DNA from: Bacillota bacterium
GTDB lineage: Bacteria; Bacillota; Clostridia; DSM-8532
Assembly: GCA_023443745.1 (NCBI GenBank)
Contig: JAEZTB010000048.1
Coordinates: 124,001 to 188,000 of the forward strand
Length of the DNA: 64,000 nt
Direction of reading: 5' to 3'
Part shown: piece after piece, positions 24,931 to 32,991 of the stretch
Position numbering within the stretch: the first letter of the stretch is position 1
Layout: every line of letters begins with the position of its first letter
Position numbers and translations under genes: made by a program
Notes under the pieces: generated by a model
Databases searched by the model: none
The model's input: the letters and a program-made list of their open reading frames with translations, nothing else
What the model was told of the DNA's origin: nothing

Positions 24931-26526
24931 TTGGCTATCGCAAATGATGTACTTCATAATGAAATAGAACGCAGAAGAACCTTTGCCATTATATCTCACC
25001 CCGACGCCGGTAAAACCACCCTTACAGAGAAGTTGTTGCTGTACGGAGGTGCCATTCACATGGCTGGCTCGGTAAAAGCAAGAAAGGCATCCAAGCATGC
25101 CGTTTCAGATTGGATGGAAATTGAAAAGCAACGTGGTATTTCCGTAACCTCCAGTGTCATGCAATTTAACTATGAAGGTTATTGCATCAATATTCTGGAT
25201 ACCCCTGGCCACCAGGATTTCAGTGAGGACACCTATCGTACATTAGTTGCAGCCGATAGCGCCGTCATGCTGATAGATGGTGCGAAAGGTGTGGAGGCGC
25301 AGACCATTAAACTGTTTCATGTTTGTAAAATGAGGGGCCTCCCTATTTTTACTTTTGTCAATAAAATGGATAGAGCAAGTAAGGACCCCTTTTCACTCAT
25401 GCAAGAAATTGAGGATGTACTGGGTATTCGCTCCTATCCCATTAACTGGCCCATAGGTACCGACGGTGATTTTAAAGGAGTCTATAACCGCCAGCTACGT
25501 CAAATTGAGCTCTTTACCAATGACAATACCCATGGCCAGGCCATCATTCATTCCAATAAAGCGGGTGTTGAAAATCCTGTTTTTAAGGATCTTCTGGGTG
25601 AACCCTACTATTCAAAGCTAGTCGAAGATATTGAGCTTCTTGATATGGCGGGAGATGACTTTGACCTGGGTAAAGTACTGAAGGGTGAGCTTACCCCTAT
25701 CTTTTTTGGCAGTGCTATGACCAACTTCGGTGTAGAGCCTTTTCTGGAGGACTTCTTGAAAATGTCACCTCAACCCGGAGAACAGGTATTTGATGATCAG
25801 CTTATTGAACCCTTAAATGATAATTTTACTGGCTTTATCTTCAAAATTCAGGCCAACATGAATCCTAACCATAGGGACAGAATTGCATTTTTAAGAATAT
25901 GCTCCGGTGTTTTTGAGCGTGGCATGCAGGTCATCCATAGTGGTAGCGGAAAACCTGTCCGCCTGGCTCAACCCCAACAGTTTATGGCACAGGAGCGTGA
26001 AATTGTTGAAACAGCTTATCCAGGAGATATTGTAGGGCTTTTTGACCCTGGTGTTTTCCGTATTGGTGACACCTTGAGCACTACAGGAAACTTACGTTTC
26101 AAAGGCATTCCTTCTTTTCCATCCGAACATTTTGCCCGGGTTGCCGCTAAAGACACCATGAAGCGCAAGCAATTCCTAAAAGGCATTATGCAGCTTTCCG
26201 AAGAGGGTGCTATACAAATTTATAAACAACCGGATATCGGTGTGGAAGAGTTTATTGTCGGAGCTGTCGGTGTTCTCCAATTTGAAGTTCTGGAATACCG
26301 CTTGAAGAATGAATACAGTGTTGACCTTAAGCTAAATCAACTTAATTACCGTCATGCCAGGTGGATAAGCGAAATCAAGGGTGATCCCCACGATTTAAAT
26401 GTAACCTCCACAACTATGTTGGTTTTGGATCACCATGAGCACTTTGTTCTGCTCTTTGAAAATGAATGGTCCATTCAATGGGCACTTGACCGGAATAAAG
26501 GTCTTGCTCTGAGGGATATTTCATAA
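24931..26526 (+). CDS. prfC: Peptide chain release factor 3
   Basis: This translational GTPase recycles RF1/RF2 from the ribosome after termination. It has G1 SHPDAGKTT, G3 DTPGHQDF, G4 NKMD, and the RF3-specific GGAIHMAGSVKARK and DWMEIEKQRGISVTSSVMQF segments. The N-terminus RRRTFAIISHPDAGKTT begins close to the start, as in other RF3 proteins. TTG 24931 with GAGAGGGA 8 bp upstream is chosen. ATG 24910 would add seven residues but has no ribosome site. The gene stands alone, divergent from proA. Confidence 0.94.
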   Translation: MAIANDVLHNEIERRRTFAIISHPDAGKTTLTEKLLLYGGAIHMAGSVKARKASKHAVSDWMEIEKQRGISVTSSVMQFNYEGYCINILDTPGHQDFSEDTYRTLVAADSAVMLIDGAKGVEAQTIKLFHVCKMRGLPIFTFVNKMDRASKDPFSLMQEIEDVLGIRSYPINWPIGTDGDFKGVYNRQLRQIELFTNDNTHGQAIIHSNKAGVENPVFKDLLGEPYYSKLVEDIELLDMAGDDFDLGKVLKGELTPIFFGSAMTNFGVEPFLEDFLKMSPQPGEQVFDDQLIEPLNDNFTGFIFKIQANMNPNHRDRIAFLRICSGVFERGMQVIHSGSGKPVRLAQPQQFMAQEREIVETAYPGDIVGLFDPGVFRIGDTLSTTGNLRFKGIPSFPSEHFARVAAKDTMKRKQFLKGIMQLSEEGAIQIYKQPDIGVEEFIVGAVGVLQFEVLEYRLKNEYSVDLKLNQLNYRHARWISEIKGDPHDLNVTSTTMLVLDHHEHFVLLFENEWSIQWALDRNKGLALRDIS

Positions 26527-26559
26527 GAAGAACTTGATACTCACTTGGTATTATCATAA

Positions 26560-26587
26560 GTAAAACGGGCTTTGCAGCCCGTTTTAC
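26560..26587. terminator. Bidirectional terminator between prfC and the ACT gene
   Basis: A perfect 12-bp stem, GTAAAACGGGCT and AGCCCGTTTTAC with a four-base TTGC loop, is T-rich on both strands. It can end prfC from the left and the ACT gene from the right. Confidence 0.85.
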
Positions 26588-26622
26588 AATATCGTTCTCT
26601 GGTATTTAGTTGTTGTACTTAT

Positions 26623-27057
26623 TTACAAACGATAAATCTCATTGGATGGCATAATATACACACCGGTACTTTTTAGAATTTCGATAGCCCTCTCAGTATC
26701 TTCAACCCTCAGAATGACTATTGCTTTTCCTAATCCGTTACTCCCCAGGAAAGCATACATGTATTCAATACCTACGCTATTTTGTTCAAGGCAATTCAAT
26801 GCTTCCGCAAGCCCGCCGGGTTTATCACTTACACATATGGCGATAACATCTGTAGTGCCAACTGAAAATCCGTTATTTTTCAAAGCCTCCATAGCCTCCA
26901 TAGGCTTATTGACAATTAACCTAAGTATACCGTATTCAGTTGTATCAGCAATAGATAACGCACTGATATCAATATTTTTTTCGCCTAAAACACGGGATAC
27001 TTCCGCAAGTCTGCCTGATTTGTTTTCCAAAAAAACGGATACCTGTTTTACAAGCAT
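26623..27057 (-). CDS. Tandem ACT-domain protein
   Basis: The 144-residue protein consists of two ACT domains and nothing else. The first is VKQVSVFLENKSGRLAEVSRVL followed by DISALSIADTTEYGILRLIV. The second is VIAICVSDKPGGLAEALNCL and VGIEYMYAF. ACT domains bind amino acids. Stand-alone tandem proteins of this type are often encoded with phenylacetate-CoA ligase genes in Clostridia. Here paaK lies 20 kb away. The ATG has GCGAGGTGAG upstream. It probably senses an amino acid, but the ligand is not visible. Confidence 0.82.
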   Translation of the reverse strand: MLVKQVSVFLENKSGRLAEVSRVLGEKNIDISALSIADTTEYGILRLIVNKPMEAMEALKNNGFSVGTTDVIAICVSDKPGGLAEALNCLEQNSVGIEYMYAFLGSNGLGKAIVILRVEDTERAIEILKSTGVYIMPSNEIYRL

Positions 27058-27156
27058 ATTCTCACCTCGCTAACAATTCTTATGCTATGTATTTTACCAC
27101 AAGAACCCAAGCTATAACAGATAGATGAGGAGTTCTTTATTACCTTTCTGCAGGTA

Positions 27157-27441
27157 TTACGGTAAAAGGAGCATTTGACCGGCAAAAATATCGTCTCCGT
27201 TTATCTGATTCAGCTTTTTAACTTTATGGATGTACGCCCTTGGATCAGTGTCCTTAGAATGATCCAGTGCTATTTCCCAAAGGGTATCGCCCCTTGCAAC
27301 GTTTATGGTTTCATTAATTTCTTGCTCTTGAGAAGCTGCTCCGGCATTGACCATGAGACCGGTAAAAACAACTACCAATGAAAAAATCATTATAACTGCT
27401 GCAAAACGCCGCTTATTTTTTAGAATATATCTTCTTTTCAT
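27157..27441 (-). CDS. yneA: LysM membrane protein, SOS cell-division inhibitor YneA-like
   Basis: The 94-residue protein has a basic start (MKRRYILKNKRR), one membrane helix and a C-terminal LysM domain with INVARGDTLWEIALDH and VKKLNQINGDDIFAGQMLLL. In Bacillus subtilis yneA is transcribed divergently from lexA and stops septation after DNA damage. The same arrangement, topology and LexA boxes are seen here. The ATG at 27441 has GGGAGG upstream. A longer frame to 27579 would cover the promoter and is rejected. Confidence 0.87.
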   Translation of the reverse strand: MKRRYILKNKRRFAAVIMIFSLVVVFTGLMVNAGAASQEQEINETINVARGDTLWEIALDHSKDTDPRAYIHKVKKLNQINGDDIFAGQMLLLP

Positions 27442-27456
27442 GATTAATACCTCCCA

Positions 27457-27527
27457 GAACATTTGTTCTCTTAAACATATTCTACCGAACAAGTGTTCTT
27501 TTGTCAAGTTATATCGAACATTTGTTT
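27457..27527. promoter_or_regulatory. Three LexA (SOS) boxes between yneA and lexA
   Basis: Three copies of the Gram-positive SOS box GAAC-N4-GTTC are visible: GAACATTTGTTC at 27457-27468, CGAACAAGTGTTC at 27486-27498 and CGAACATTTGTTT at 27515-27527. The second lies exactly in the 17-bp spacer of the yneA promoter. The third overlaps the -35 box of lexA. Both genes should therefore be repressed by LexA until RecA triggers its cleavage. Confidence 0.92.
27479..27507 (-). promoter_or_regulatory. Promoter of yneA
   Basis: On the minus strand, TTGACA at 27507-27502 and TAGAAT at 27484-27479 are spaced by 17 bp. An SOS box fills the spacer, so LexA binding would block polymerase directly. Confidence 0.8.
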
Positions 27528-27554
27528 GACAATTCTTTTCAATAACGATATAAT
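27526..27554 (+). promoter_or_regulatory. Promoter of lexA
   Basis: A perfect TTGACA at 27526-27531 and perfect TATAAT at 27549-27554 are 17 bp apart, 72 bp before the lexA start. The SOS box at 27515-27527 overlaps the -35 by two bases, consistent with autorepression. Confidence 0.88.
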
Positions 27555-27625
27555 GATGACAACATAAGGTTTTAGACATATTTGGAAAAACTCAAACAAT
27601 ATTTTATACTGATGGAGGAAATATC

Positions 27626-28252
27626 ATGAGACATCGTGATCTGGATAAACAAAAAAAGATTATTGATTTTGTAAACCGGCACCATGCCGAAAAGGGCTAT
27701 CCCCCTTCAGTCCGGGAAATATGCCAAGCTGTGGGGTTTAAGTCAACTTCGACCGTCCATGCCTATATTAAAAAGCTGGAAGAAGATGGCCAAATCTCAA
27801 AAGATGCGACTAAACCAAGGGCGCTAAAAATAATTGACGAATCTGGCAAAAATCTAGAGGGCTTTATTTCAGATCAGGAAATTGATAATGTTCCCGTACT
27901 GGGCAAGATTACTGCAGGTGCTCCCATCCTGGCCGTTGAAAACATCGAGGAGACCTTCCCTATTCCTGTACAGTACCTGGAGAACTCTGCTTCCTTTATG
28001 TTAAAGGTCAGAGGCGATAGCATGATAAATGCCGGAATTCTGGACGGTGACTATATCCTTGTCAAGCAGCAGAGTACAGCTGATAACGGCGATATGGTTG
28101 TAGCTTTGATTGACGAAGAGGCTACTGTGAAAACTTTTTATAAAGAAAAAGGTTTTTATCGTCTGCAACCTGAAAACCCTGCCTACGAACCTATTATCGT
28201 CAAGAATCTCAGTATTCTCGGAAAGGTCATCGGACTTTTTAGAAAGTATTAA
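27626..28252 (+). CDS. lexA: LexA repressor
   Basis: The 208-residue SOS repressor has an N-terminal winged helix (PPSVREICQAVGFKSTSTVH) and a C-terminal S24-type latent protease domain. The self-cleavage site Ala97-Gly98 in ITAGAP, the catalytic Ser132 in RGDSM and Lys169 in ATVKTF are all present. RecA-stimulated autocleavage would relieve repression of yneA and lexA through the boxes at 27457-27527. The ATG has TGGAGGAA upstream. Confidence 0.96.
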   Translation: MRHRDLDKQKKIIDFVNRHHAEKGYPPSVREICQAVGFKSTSTVHAYIKKLEEDGQISKDATKPRALKIIDESGKNLEGFISDQEIDNVPVLGKITAGAPILAVENIEETFPIPVQYLENSASFMLKVRGDSMINAGILDGDYILVKQQSTADNGDMVVALIDEEATVKTFYKEKGFYRLQPENPAYEPIIVKNLSILGKVIGLFRKY

Positions 28253-28275
28253 AAATGTAGAATATATATTTAACT

Positions 28276-28305
28276 TTAAGGGAAGCCAAAGCTTCCCTTA
28301 ATGCA
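28276..28305. terminator. Terminator between lexA and the PadR-controlled operon
   Basis: Arms TTAAGGGAAGC and GCTTCCCTTAA form a perfect 11-bp stem with a 4-nt loop, between convergent genes. The flanks are A/T-rich, so it may serve both directions. Confidence 0.75.
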
Positions 28306-28308
28306 TAA

Positions 28309-29019
28309 TTAATCCGCTAAAGTGCTTATGAATTGTTTAATTATTTTACCATCAATGTCATAGAAACTTAGATTCACTGTACAATCCAGTTCTCTTGAGT
28401 TCAGCCATTCATTGGACAGCCAATGAAAATATTCAAAAGCAGTCTTTTCCAGATCTTCATAATTCGTTCTATTGAACTTCGATTCGATATCAAAATAAAA
28501 CAACCCGTCTTTTTCGCGTGAAGATGTGCTTTTATAGCTCTCGTCAAAATAAACAGGATCACCGTTGACAACAAAGTCCACCTTCATGGATAGAACCATC
28601 TCAGCGCGCTTGGCTTCAGGTATCTTATCGAACACCAGTAATCGACTTGTGCTTTTTTGAGGTGATGCTTTTACGTAAGCGGATATGGGAACAAGGGTTA
28701 AATCATCACTGCGCTCCACCGTGAATAAATTGACACCATTAAATTGCCTGCCGTTTTTATATATGTTTCCTAGCAGAATATTGTTCCTATAAGTACCTAT
28801 GACAATCTTCTGCTCGTTTGGACATTCAATTTTATCAACTATCTCCGACGGTCCCATCAGGTATTGTTTTTCTAGACGTCTGTAAGCACCCTCTGCGCTG
28901 AATACCGGAAACCCGGCTCCGACATAAAGAAGAATCATCAAAACCAGTGATATTATAATGTTTCGCAGTATCTTCTGTCCACGGTTTAGCTTTGGCAGTC
29001 TTGCCATTAACTTTTTCAT
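28309..29019 (-). CDS. Membrane-anchored protein of unknown function
   Basis: The 236-residue protein has a basic N-terminus, one membrane helix (NIIISLVLMILLYVGAGFPVF) and an extracellular domain rich in beta-strand patterns. Its ATG overlaps the stop of the upstream gene as ATGA (29016-29019), so the two are translated together. I do not recognise a domain. It is the last gene of a PadR-regulated operon whose other member has a permease-prefix-like region, so a role in envelope stress or transport modulation is possible but unproven. Confidence 0.6.
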   Translation of the reverse strand: MKKLMARLPKLNRGQKILRNIIISLVLMILLYVGAGFPVFSAEGAYRRLEKQYLMGPSEIVDKIECPNEQKIVIGTYRNNILLGNIYKNGRQFNGVNLFTVERSDDLTLVPISAYVKASPQKSTSRLLVFDKIPEAKRAEMVLSMKVDFVVNGDPVYFDESYKSTSSREKDGLFYFDIESKFNRTNYEDLEKTAFEYFHWLSNEWLNSRELDCTVNLSFYDIDGKIIKQFISTLAD

Positions 29020-29825
29020 GGTATCTCACCCCCCGCCAGATCCATCCTAAGAGTAAAGGTCCTGCCAAAACGGTCATACTGTAATTCAATCCACTCGGCA
29101 GACGGGTCCAGTCCCTCAACCCACATTTCAAGATCATAATATAACAGTCCACGCTTGCCGGTGTTGCCGACAACGCTATGCTTTCCCCGTTTTAGAGCGT
29201 TCGTGTAGGAATTACCATTGCTGTCCAAGGCTGTCATATAATATAGTGCCCCGTTAGGATAACCAGCCCATGGCTTGGGATTATAAGCACGCAAGGTAAA
29301 AAACAACATATCTCCCCTATCATCCTCTTCCAATGACAGACCTTCCTGATGTTGCTGGGCTGCCCTGATAATGGTGAAGGTATATCCCCCCGATTTCGCC
29401 CTGCTTTCTGTTTGGGGAAGGATTATTGTTGCTCCTTCGTCGTTTAAAGTTTCGTAATATTGATCCATGGGTTTGCTGTTATTGATCATAAAAACATGGG
29501 GCAGCTCAGAAACATACCCGCCAAAAATACCGAGCAATAAGAACAGAGCCAATGTTACTTCCAGGAATACCTTGGAAGCCACCCAAATCCATCCCAAATA
29601 GGGCTTGTGAATGCTGTCCAGCGCCTTTCCTACCTCATGGACATCGCCCATAGCATTAACAGTTATCATTTCTGCCTCCTCATCAGTCATTCCGGAGGCT
29701 TTCAGGTCATCGTATTTATCGGTCATATGCCAGTAAAGCTCCTGCTTCACAGCTTCACGGTCAGGCTTGAAGCGTATGTACATGCTGGCCATGGTACACC
29801 AACCCATTAATTTGTCCGTCTTCAT
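29016..29825 (-). CDS. Membrane protein with N-terminal permease-prefix/HAAS-like domain
   Basis: The first 75 residues contain REAVKQELYWHMTDKYDDLKASGMTDEEAEMITVNAMGD in the pattern of permease prefix or HAAS-type domains: helical, ending in EEA...A...MGD. These are typically encoded beside PadR regulators. One or two membrane helices follow near residues 80-105 (VFLEVTLALFLLLGIFGGYV), then an outward-facing beta-rich region of about 160 residues. The gene lies 9 bp after padR. In such PadR pairs the membrane partner is the regulated target. Its activity is unknown. Confidence 0.65.
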   Translation of the reverse strand: MKTDKLMGWCTMASMYIRFKPDREAVKQELYWHMTDKYDDLKASGMTDEEAEMITVNAMGDVHEVGKALDSIHKPYLGWIWVASKVFLEVTLALFLLLGIFGGYVSELPHVFMINNSKPMDQYYETLNDEGATIILPQTESRAKSGGYTFTIIRAAQQHQEGLSLEEDDRGDMLFFTLRAYNPKPWAGYPNGALYYMTALDSNGNSYTNALKRGKHSVVGNTGKRGLLYYDLEMWVEGLDPSAEWIELQYDRFGRTFTLRMDLAGGEIP

Positions 29826-29834
29826 AACAATACC

Positions 29835-30179
29835 TCATGCCATGGATTGAGCACTCTGAGCTATCACGCCGTTGACCTTCTCGGTAAAAAAGCGCCATTC
29901 TTCTGTCTTCTCCTTAAGAAGACCTTTGCCCTTGGAGCTGATCCTATAATACTTACGTTGTCTGCCGTTATCGGTTTCCTGGAGATAGGATTCCACACAT
30001 TTATCTTTCTCAAGCCCATGAAGAATGGGATAGAGGGTTCCCTCTTTGAGTAAAAATGTATTGTTGGAGCGCTTTGCCAGCTCTGCAATCATCTCGTATC
30101 CGTATTTTTCTCCTTCGGAAAGCAGGGAAAGCACAAGTAAAGTGGTACTTCCGCTCATCAAGCTTTTATCGATTTTCAC
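29835..30179 (-). CDS. PadR-family transcriptional regulator
   Basis: The 114-residue protein is a PadR winged helix: LLVLSLLSEGEKYGYEMIAEL, then LKEGTLYPILHGLEKDKCVESY and a beta-wing with RQRKYYRISSKGKGLL. The GTG at 30179, with TAGGGGG 8 bp upstream, gives the usual PadR N-terminus (KIDKSLMSGST). The longer frame to 30218 would begin inside the operator. It is first in the operon 30179-28309 and is probably autoregulated through the inverted repeat at 30205-30251. Confidence 0.9.
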   Translation of the reverse strand: MKIDKSLMSGSTTLLVLSLLSEGEKYGYEMIAELAKRSNNTFLLKEGTLYPILHGLEKDKCVESYLQETDNGRQRKYYRISSKGKGLLKEKTEEWRFFTEKVNGVIAQSAQSMA

Positions 30180-30204
30180 GTTATCAATCCCCCTAAAACG
30201 TAAT

Positions 30205-30256
30205 AATACATCGACCATCTATGCTCATTATACATAGATGATCGATGTATTATCAA
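30205..30256 (-). promoter_or_regulatory. PadR operator and promoter
   Basis: A 19-bp inverted repeat with one mismatch has arms at 30205-30223 and 30233-30251 and a 9-bp centre. The outer parts read ATACATCGA and TCGATGTAT, which fits PadR half-sites (ATAC...GTAT type). On the minus strand the -10 TATAAT (30232-30227) lies in the centre, and TTGATA (30256-30251) is the -35 at 18 bp. Binding would cover the promoter fully. Confidence 0.82.
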
Positions 30257-30269
30257 TTGATAAAAACTT

Positions 30270-30764
30270 TTAGCTCAACATTTTTTGAAGAACAACAACA
30301 TCAAGCATTCTCCCGAATTTTATACCAACTTCTTTAAAGTGAGCACATTTCTCATAGCCATTCTTGGAAAAGAGCTTGATGCTCGCAGTATTTTCAGCGC
30401 AGATAACAGCCAGGAAAGAATGAATTCCCTGCTTTTTTGCATGATCCTCCAGGAGCTTAAGCGCCATAGACCCTATCCCCCTTCCGGAATACCTGGGATC
30501 CAAATAGAGCGTAACCTCGGATGATATGCGATAGGCTTGTCTTTTTTTATAAGGGGCCATATAGGCATAGCCACAGAAATCACTTCCTTCAAATATTCCG
30601 AAAGTGATATACAAGTCGTCGTCCTGATATAATATGGGTTTCATTTCTTCTGCAGTTAAGGGCTCGGTATGAAAGGTCACGGTGGTATTTTCTATGTAAT
30701 GGTTATAGATGGTGGCTGCTTCTTGAAGGTAGTCGTCCTTCATGGGCTCAAAATGAACATTCAT
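30270..30764 (-). CDS. GNAT-family N-acetyltransferase
   Basis: The 164-residue protein resembles phosphinothricin or amino-acid acetyltransferases of the GNAT fold. YNHYIENTTVTFHTEPLT is near the N-terminus. The acetyl-CoA site is SSEVTLYLDPRYSGRGIGSMALKLL with the R-x-x-G-x-G/A loop, and FLAVICAENTASIKLFSKNGYE closes the domain. The ATG at 30764 has AGAGGAGA upstream. It is a single gene, divergent from the region before the hydrolase operon. The acceptor substrate cannot be read from sequence. Confidence 0.85.
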   Translation of the reverse strand: MNVHFEPMKDDYLQEAATIYNHYIENTTVTFHTEPLTAEEMKPILYQDDDLYITFGIFEGSDFCGYAYMAPYKKRQAYRISSEVTLYLDPRYSGRGIGSMALKLLEDHAKKQGIHSFLAVICAENTASIKLFSKNGYEKCAHFKEVGIKFGRMLDVVVLQKMLS

Positions 30765-31141
30765 GCTCAAAGTCTCCTCTTTTTGTTATACTGGTATATT
30801 GTAGCGCAATCTTACCCTTCAAGTAAATCAGCAATTCATACAACGCACCATTTAGCAGCATATCATCCTTTGGTTTTGCTAACAACGTAATGAGCAGCGG
30901 CCTGACCGAATAGTAATTCAGTCTTGACACGTTTTCGTCTCTGAGGATATAAGCGCAGACCGTCATAGGGCGGCGTGGCATGACAGCTACGCGCCTTTTG
31001 CCGGCTCATCAGTATAGTATATTACGCAGAATTATGCTATACTCTTTGCGTCGAGTATATTTCTTTCCCGTGTTGGTAAACAGAATAGTGAGTTATATGC
31101 TTAATTTATATTAAAGGAATTTGAAAACTCTATAGGCCTAT

Positions 31142-31208
31142 GCAACTCATCCTCCCAAAACGCAACTCATCCAAATTTGCTTGCCTTGGCGTAGAATCCC
31201 ACTATACT
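31142..31208 (+). promoter_or_regulatory. Direct-repeat LytTR-type operator and promoter
   Basis: The 11-bp sequence GCAACTCATCC occurs twice, at 31142-31152 and 31162-31172, exactly two helix turns apart. LytTR regulators bind such spaced direct repeats. Ten bases downstream, TTGCCT (31181-31186) and TATACT (31203-31208), spaced 16 bp, form a candidate promoter for the operon 31241-33424, which encodes a LytTR protein. The rest of 30771-31141 shows no gene I can support. Confidence 0.75.
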
Positions 31209-31240
31209 GAGGTTATCAACCAAATTTGGAGGTCAATATT

Positions 31241-32533
31241 ATGGGTACAGTTACACTGATTATCTTATTTGCGGTCGAAGTGCTCTTTTTGGCGTGGACA
31301 ATAAAATCTAAAAGTAATCACGCGCAGGAAAAAGGCATTGTCCGCATAGCGTTGCTTGCGTTGCTTGGCATTTTCTTAATTACAGGCGTTTTCGAGTGGG
31401 GATTTCGTTATTTCATGCTTTTGGCCCTCCTTGCGATTCAGACGATCATCAGCGTGATTGTGTTGGTCAGGAAGACCGAAAAGCCCTATAAGCTTGGTAA
31501 AAGTATCAGAGGCTTTATCGGCGGCGTATTCCTTTATACCTTTGCATTGTTTCTTGCTATACTTTGCCCGCAGTACACACAACCGGCTATAACAGGTTAC
31601 TATGAAATTGCAACCGCAAAATACACTTGGATTGACGAGAGGAGAACCGAGACTTTCTCAGATGCTGGCGAAAACCGGGCATTGACCGTCGAGTTCTGGT
31701 ATCCTGAAAACGTCACGGAGAAAGTCCCTCTGGTCGTATTTTCCCACGGCGCGTTCGGGTTCAGCGGCAGCAATCAATCTACCTTTGCCGAGCTTGCCTC
31801 AAATGGCTATGTGGTAGCCAGCATCGGCCACACCTACCACGCGTTTTTCACGATGGACACAAGCGGTAAGTTAACCACCGTCAATATGGATTTTCTTAAC
31901 AATGTCTATGCCGTCAACGCGCGGGACGATATAGAGCAGGATTATTACGATTCACATGAATGGTTGGATTTGCGTGTCGCGGATGAGCATTTTGTTCTGG
32001 ATACGATAACAACACACGTAAACGCGGCGACTGCTGACGAGCCGCTGTTCTCAATCATCGATCTTGAGCATATCGGCGTGTTCGGACATTCCTTGGGCGG
32101 CGCGTCGTTTGCGCAGTTGGGGCGCGAACGGAATGACATTGACGCGGTCATCGATCTTGACGGCAGTATGCTTGGCGAGGAACTCGGCGTTGAAAACGGA
32201 AACATTATTTTGAACGACACCCCATACCCTATCCCGTTGTTGAATGTGTACGCCGAAGATCACTACCAAAACGCTATGGAGCTTGTCGGTGAGGAATATG
32301 AAAATTTTTACGCCAGCCGCAACGCGATATGCGCGTATGAGGTTGTTTTCAGGGATGCCGGACACCTCAACTTTACCGATCTGCCGCTGTTTTCACCAGC
32401 GCTTGCCAAATTGCTGGGCGTCGGCACGATTGACGCGCGTTACTGCATTGAAAAAACAAACAGCATCGTTCTGGAGTTTTTTGACTGCTACTTAAAGGGT
32501 GGGGAAACCCCTAAATTTGAAAAGGAATATTGA
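31241..32533 (+). CDS. Membrane-anchored alpha/beta hydrolase (PAF-acetylhydrolase-like)
   Basis: The 430-residue protein has about four membrane helices in the first 120 residues and then an alpha/beta-hydrolase domain. The oxyanion segment PLVVFSHGAFGFSGSN, the nucleophile elbow GVFGHSLGGASF, the acid region in LLNVYAEDHY and the late histidine in FRDAGHLNFTDLP form a complete catalytic set like that of platelet-activating-factor acetylhydrolases. It is co-transcribed with a LytTR regulator and a DUF3021 protein. The ATG has TGGAGG upstream. The substrate is unknown. Confidence 0.83.
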   Translation: MGTVTLIILFAVEVLFLAWTIKSKSNHAQEKGIVRIALLALLGIFLITGVFEWGFRYFMLLALLAIQTIISVIVLVRKTEKPYKLGKSIRGFIGGVFLYTFALFLAILCPQYTQPAITGYYEIATAKYTWIDERRTETFSDAGENRALTVEFWYPENVTEKVPLVVFSHGAFGFSGSNQSTFAELASNGYVVASIGHTYHAFFTMDTSGKLTTVNMDFLNNVYAVNARDDIEQDYYDSHEWLDLRVADEHFVLDTITTHVNAATADEPLFSIIDLEHIGVFGHSLGGASFAQLGRERNDIDAVIDLDGSMLGEELGVENGNIILNDTPYPIPLLNVYAEDHYQNAMELVGEEYENFYASRNAICAYEVVFRDAGHLNFTDLPLFSPALAKLLGVGTIDARYCIEKTNSIVLEFFDCYLKGGETPKFEKEY

Positions 32534-32535
32534 GT

Positions 32536-32991
32536 ATGAGAGTAAGTATCAGGCAAATACCCGACCGTGCCGACGAACAGGTCGTTATCGAATGCGTAGA
32601 GGTCACGAAAGATATTGAGGATATACAGGCGTATGCATTGACAAAGGGCACAACGCTGATGGGGGCTTGTAATGACCGTACATATCATTTCAAGCTGGAA
32701 AGCGTATTTTATTTCGAGGCTGTGGACGAGCGTGTTTTTGCTTATACAAAGGAAAAGGCCTATGAGATGAAAATTCGTCTGTACGAGCTTGAAAATGCAT
32801 ATTCCGATAAACATTTTGTTCGGTGTTCAAAGTCGTTCATCATCAATCTTATGAAGCTTGAAAGCATTAGCCCCGCTTTGAACGGCCGTTTCACGGCGCA
32901 CATGAAAAGCGGCGAAAAAATTATCATTTCACGGCAATATGTTCCGGCTTTGAAGCTGGCCGTTATGGGAGGGCAGCGGTATGGATTTTAA
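32536..32991 (+). CDS. LytTR-domain transcriptional regulator
   Basis: The 151-residue protein has an N-terminal 50-residue segment and a C-terminal LytTR DNA-binding domain: YHFKLESVFYFEAVDERVFAYT, FVRCSKSFIINLMKLESISP, and FTAHMKSGEKIIISRQYVPALK. It has no receiver domain, so it is not part of a two-component pair. Such proteins are controlled by a neighbouring membrane protein, here DUF3021. It should bind the direct repeats at 31142-31172 and drive its own operon. The start at 32536 lies 2 bp after the hydrolase stop. Confidence 0.9.
   Translation: MRVSIRQIPDRADEQVVIECVEVTKDIEDIQAYALTKGTTLMGACNDRTYHFKLESVFYFEAVDERVFAYTKEKAYEMKIRLYELENAYSDKHFVRCSKSFIINLMKLESISPALNGRFTAHMKSGEKIIISRQYVPALKLAVMGGQRYGF

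Noticed and set aside
30748..30981. A 77-residue minus-strand frame before the hydrolase operon
   Set aside because: It has no ribosome site, overlaps the start of the acetyltransferase gene and shows no recognisable domain.
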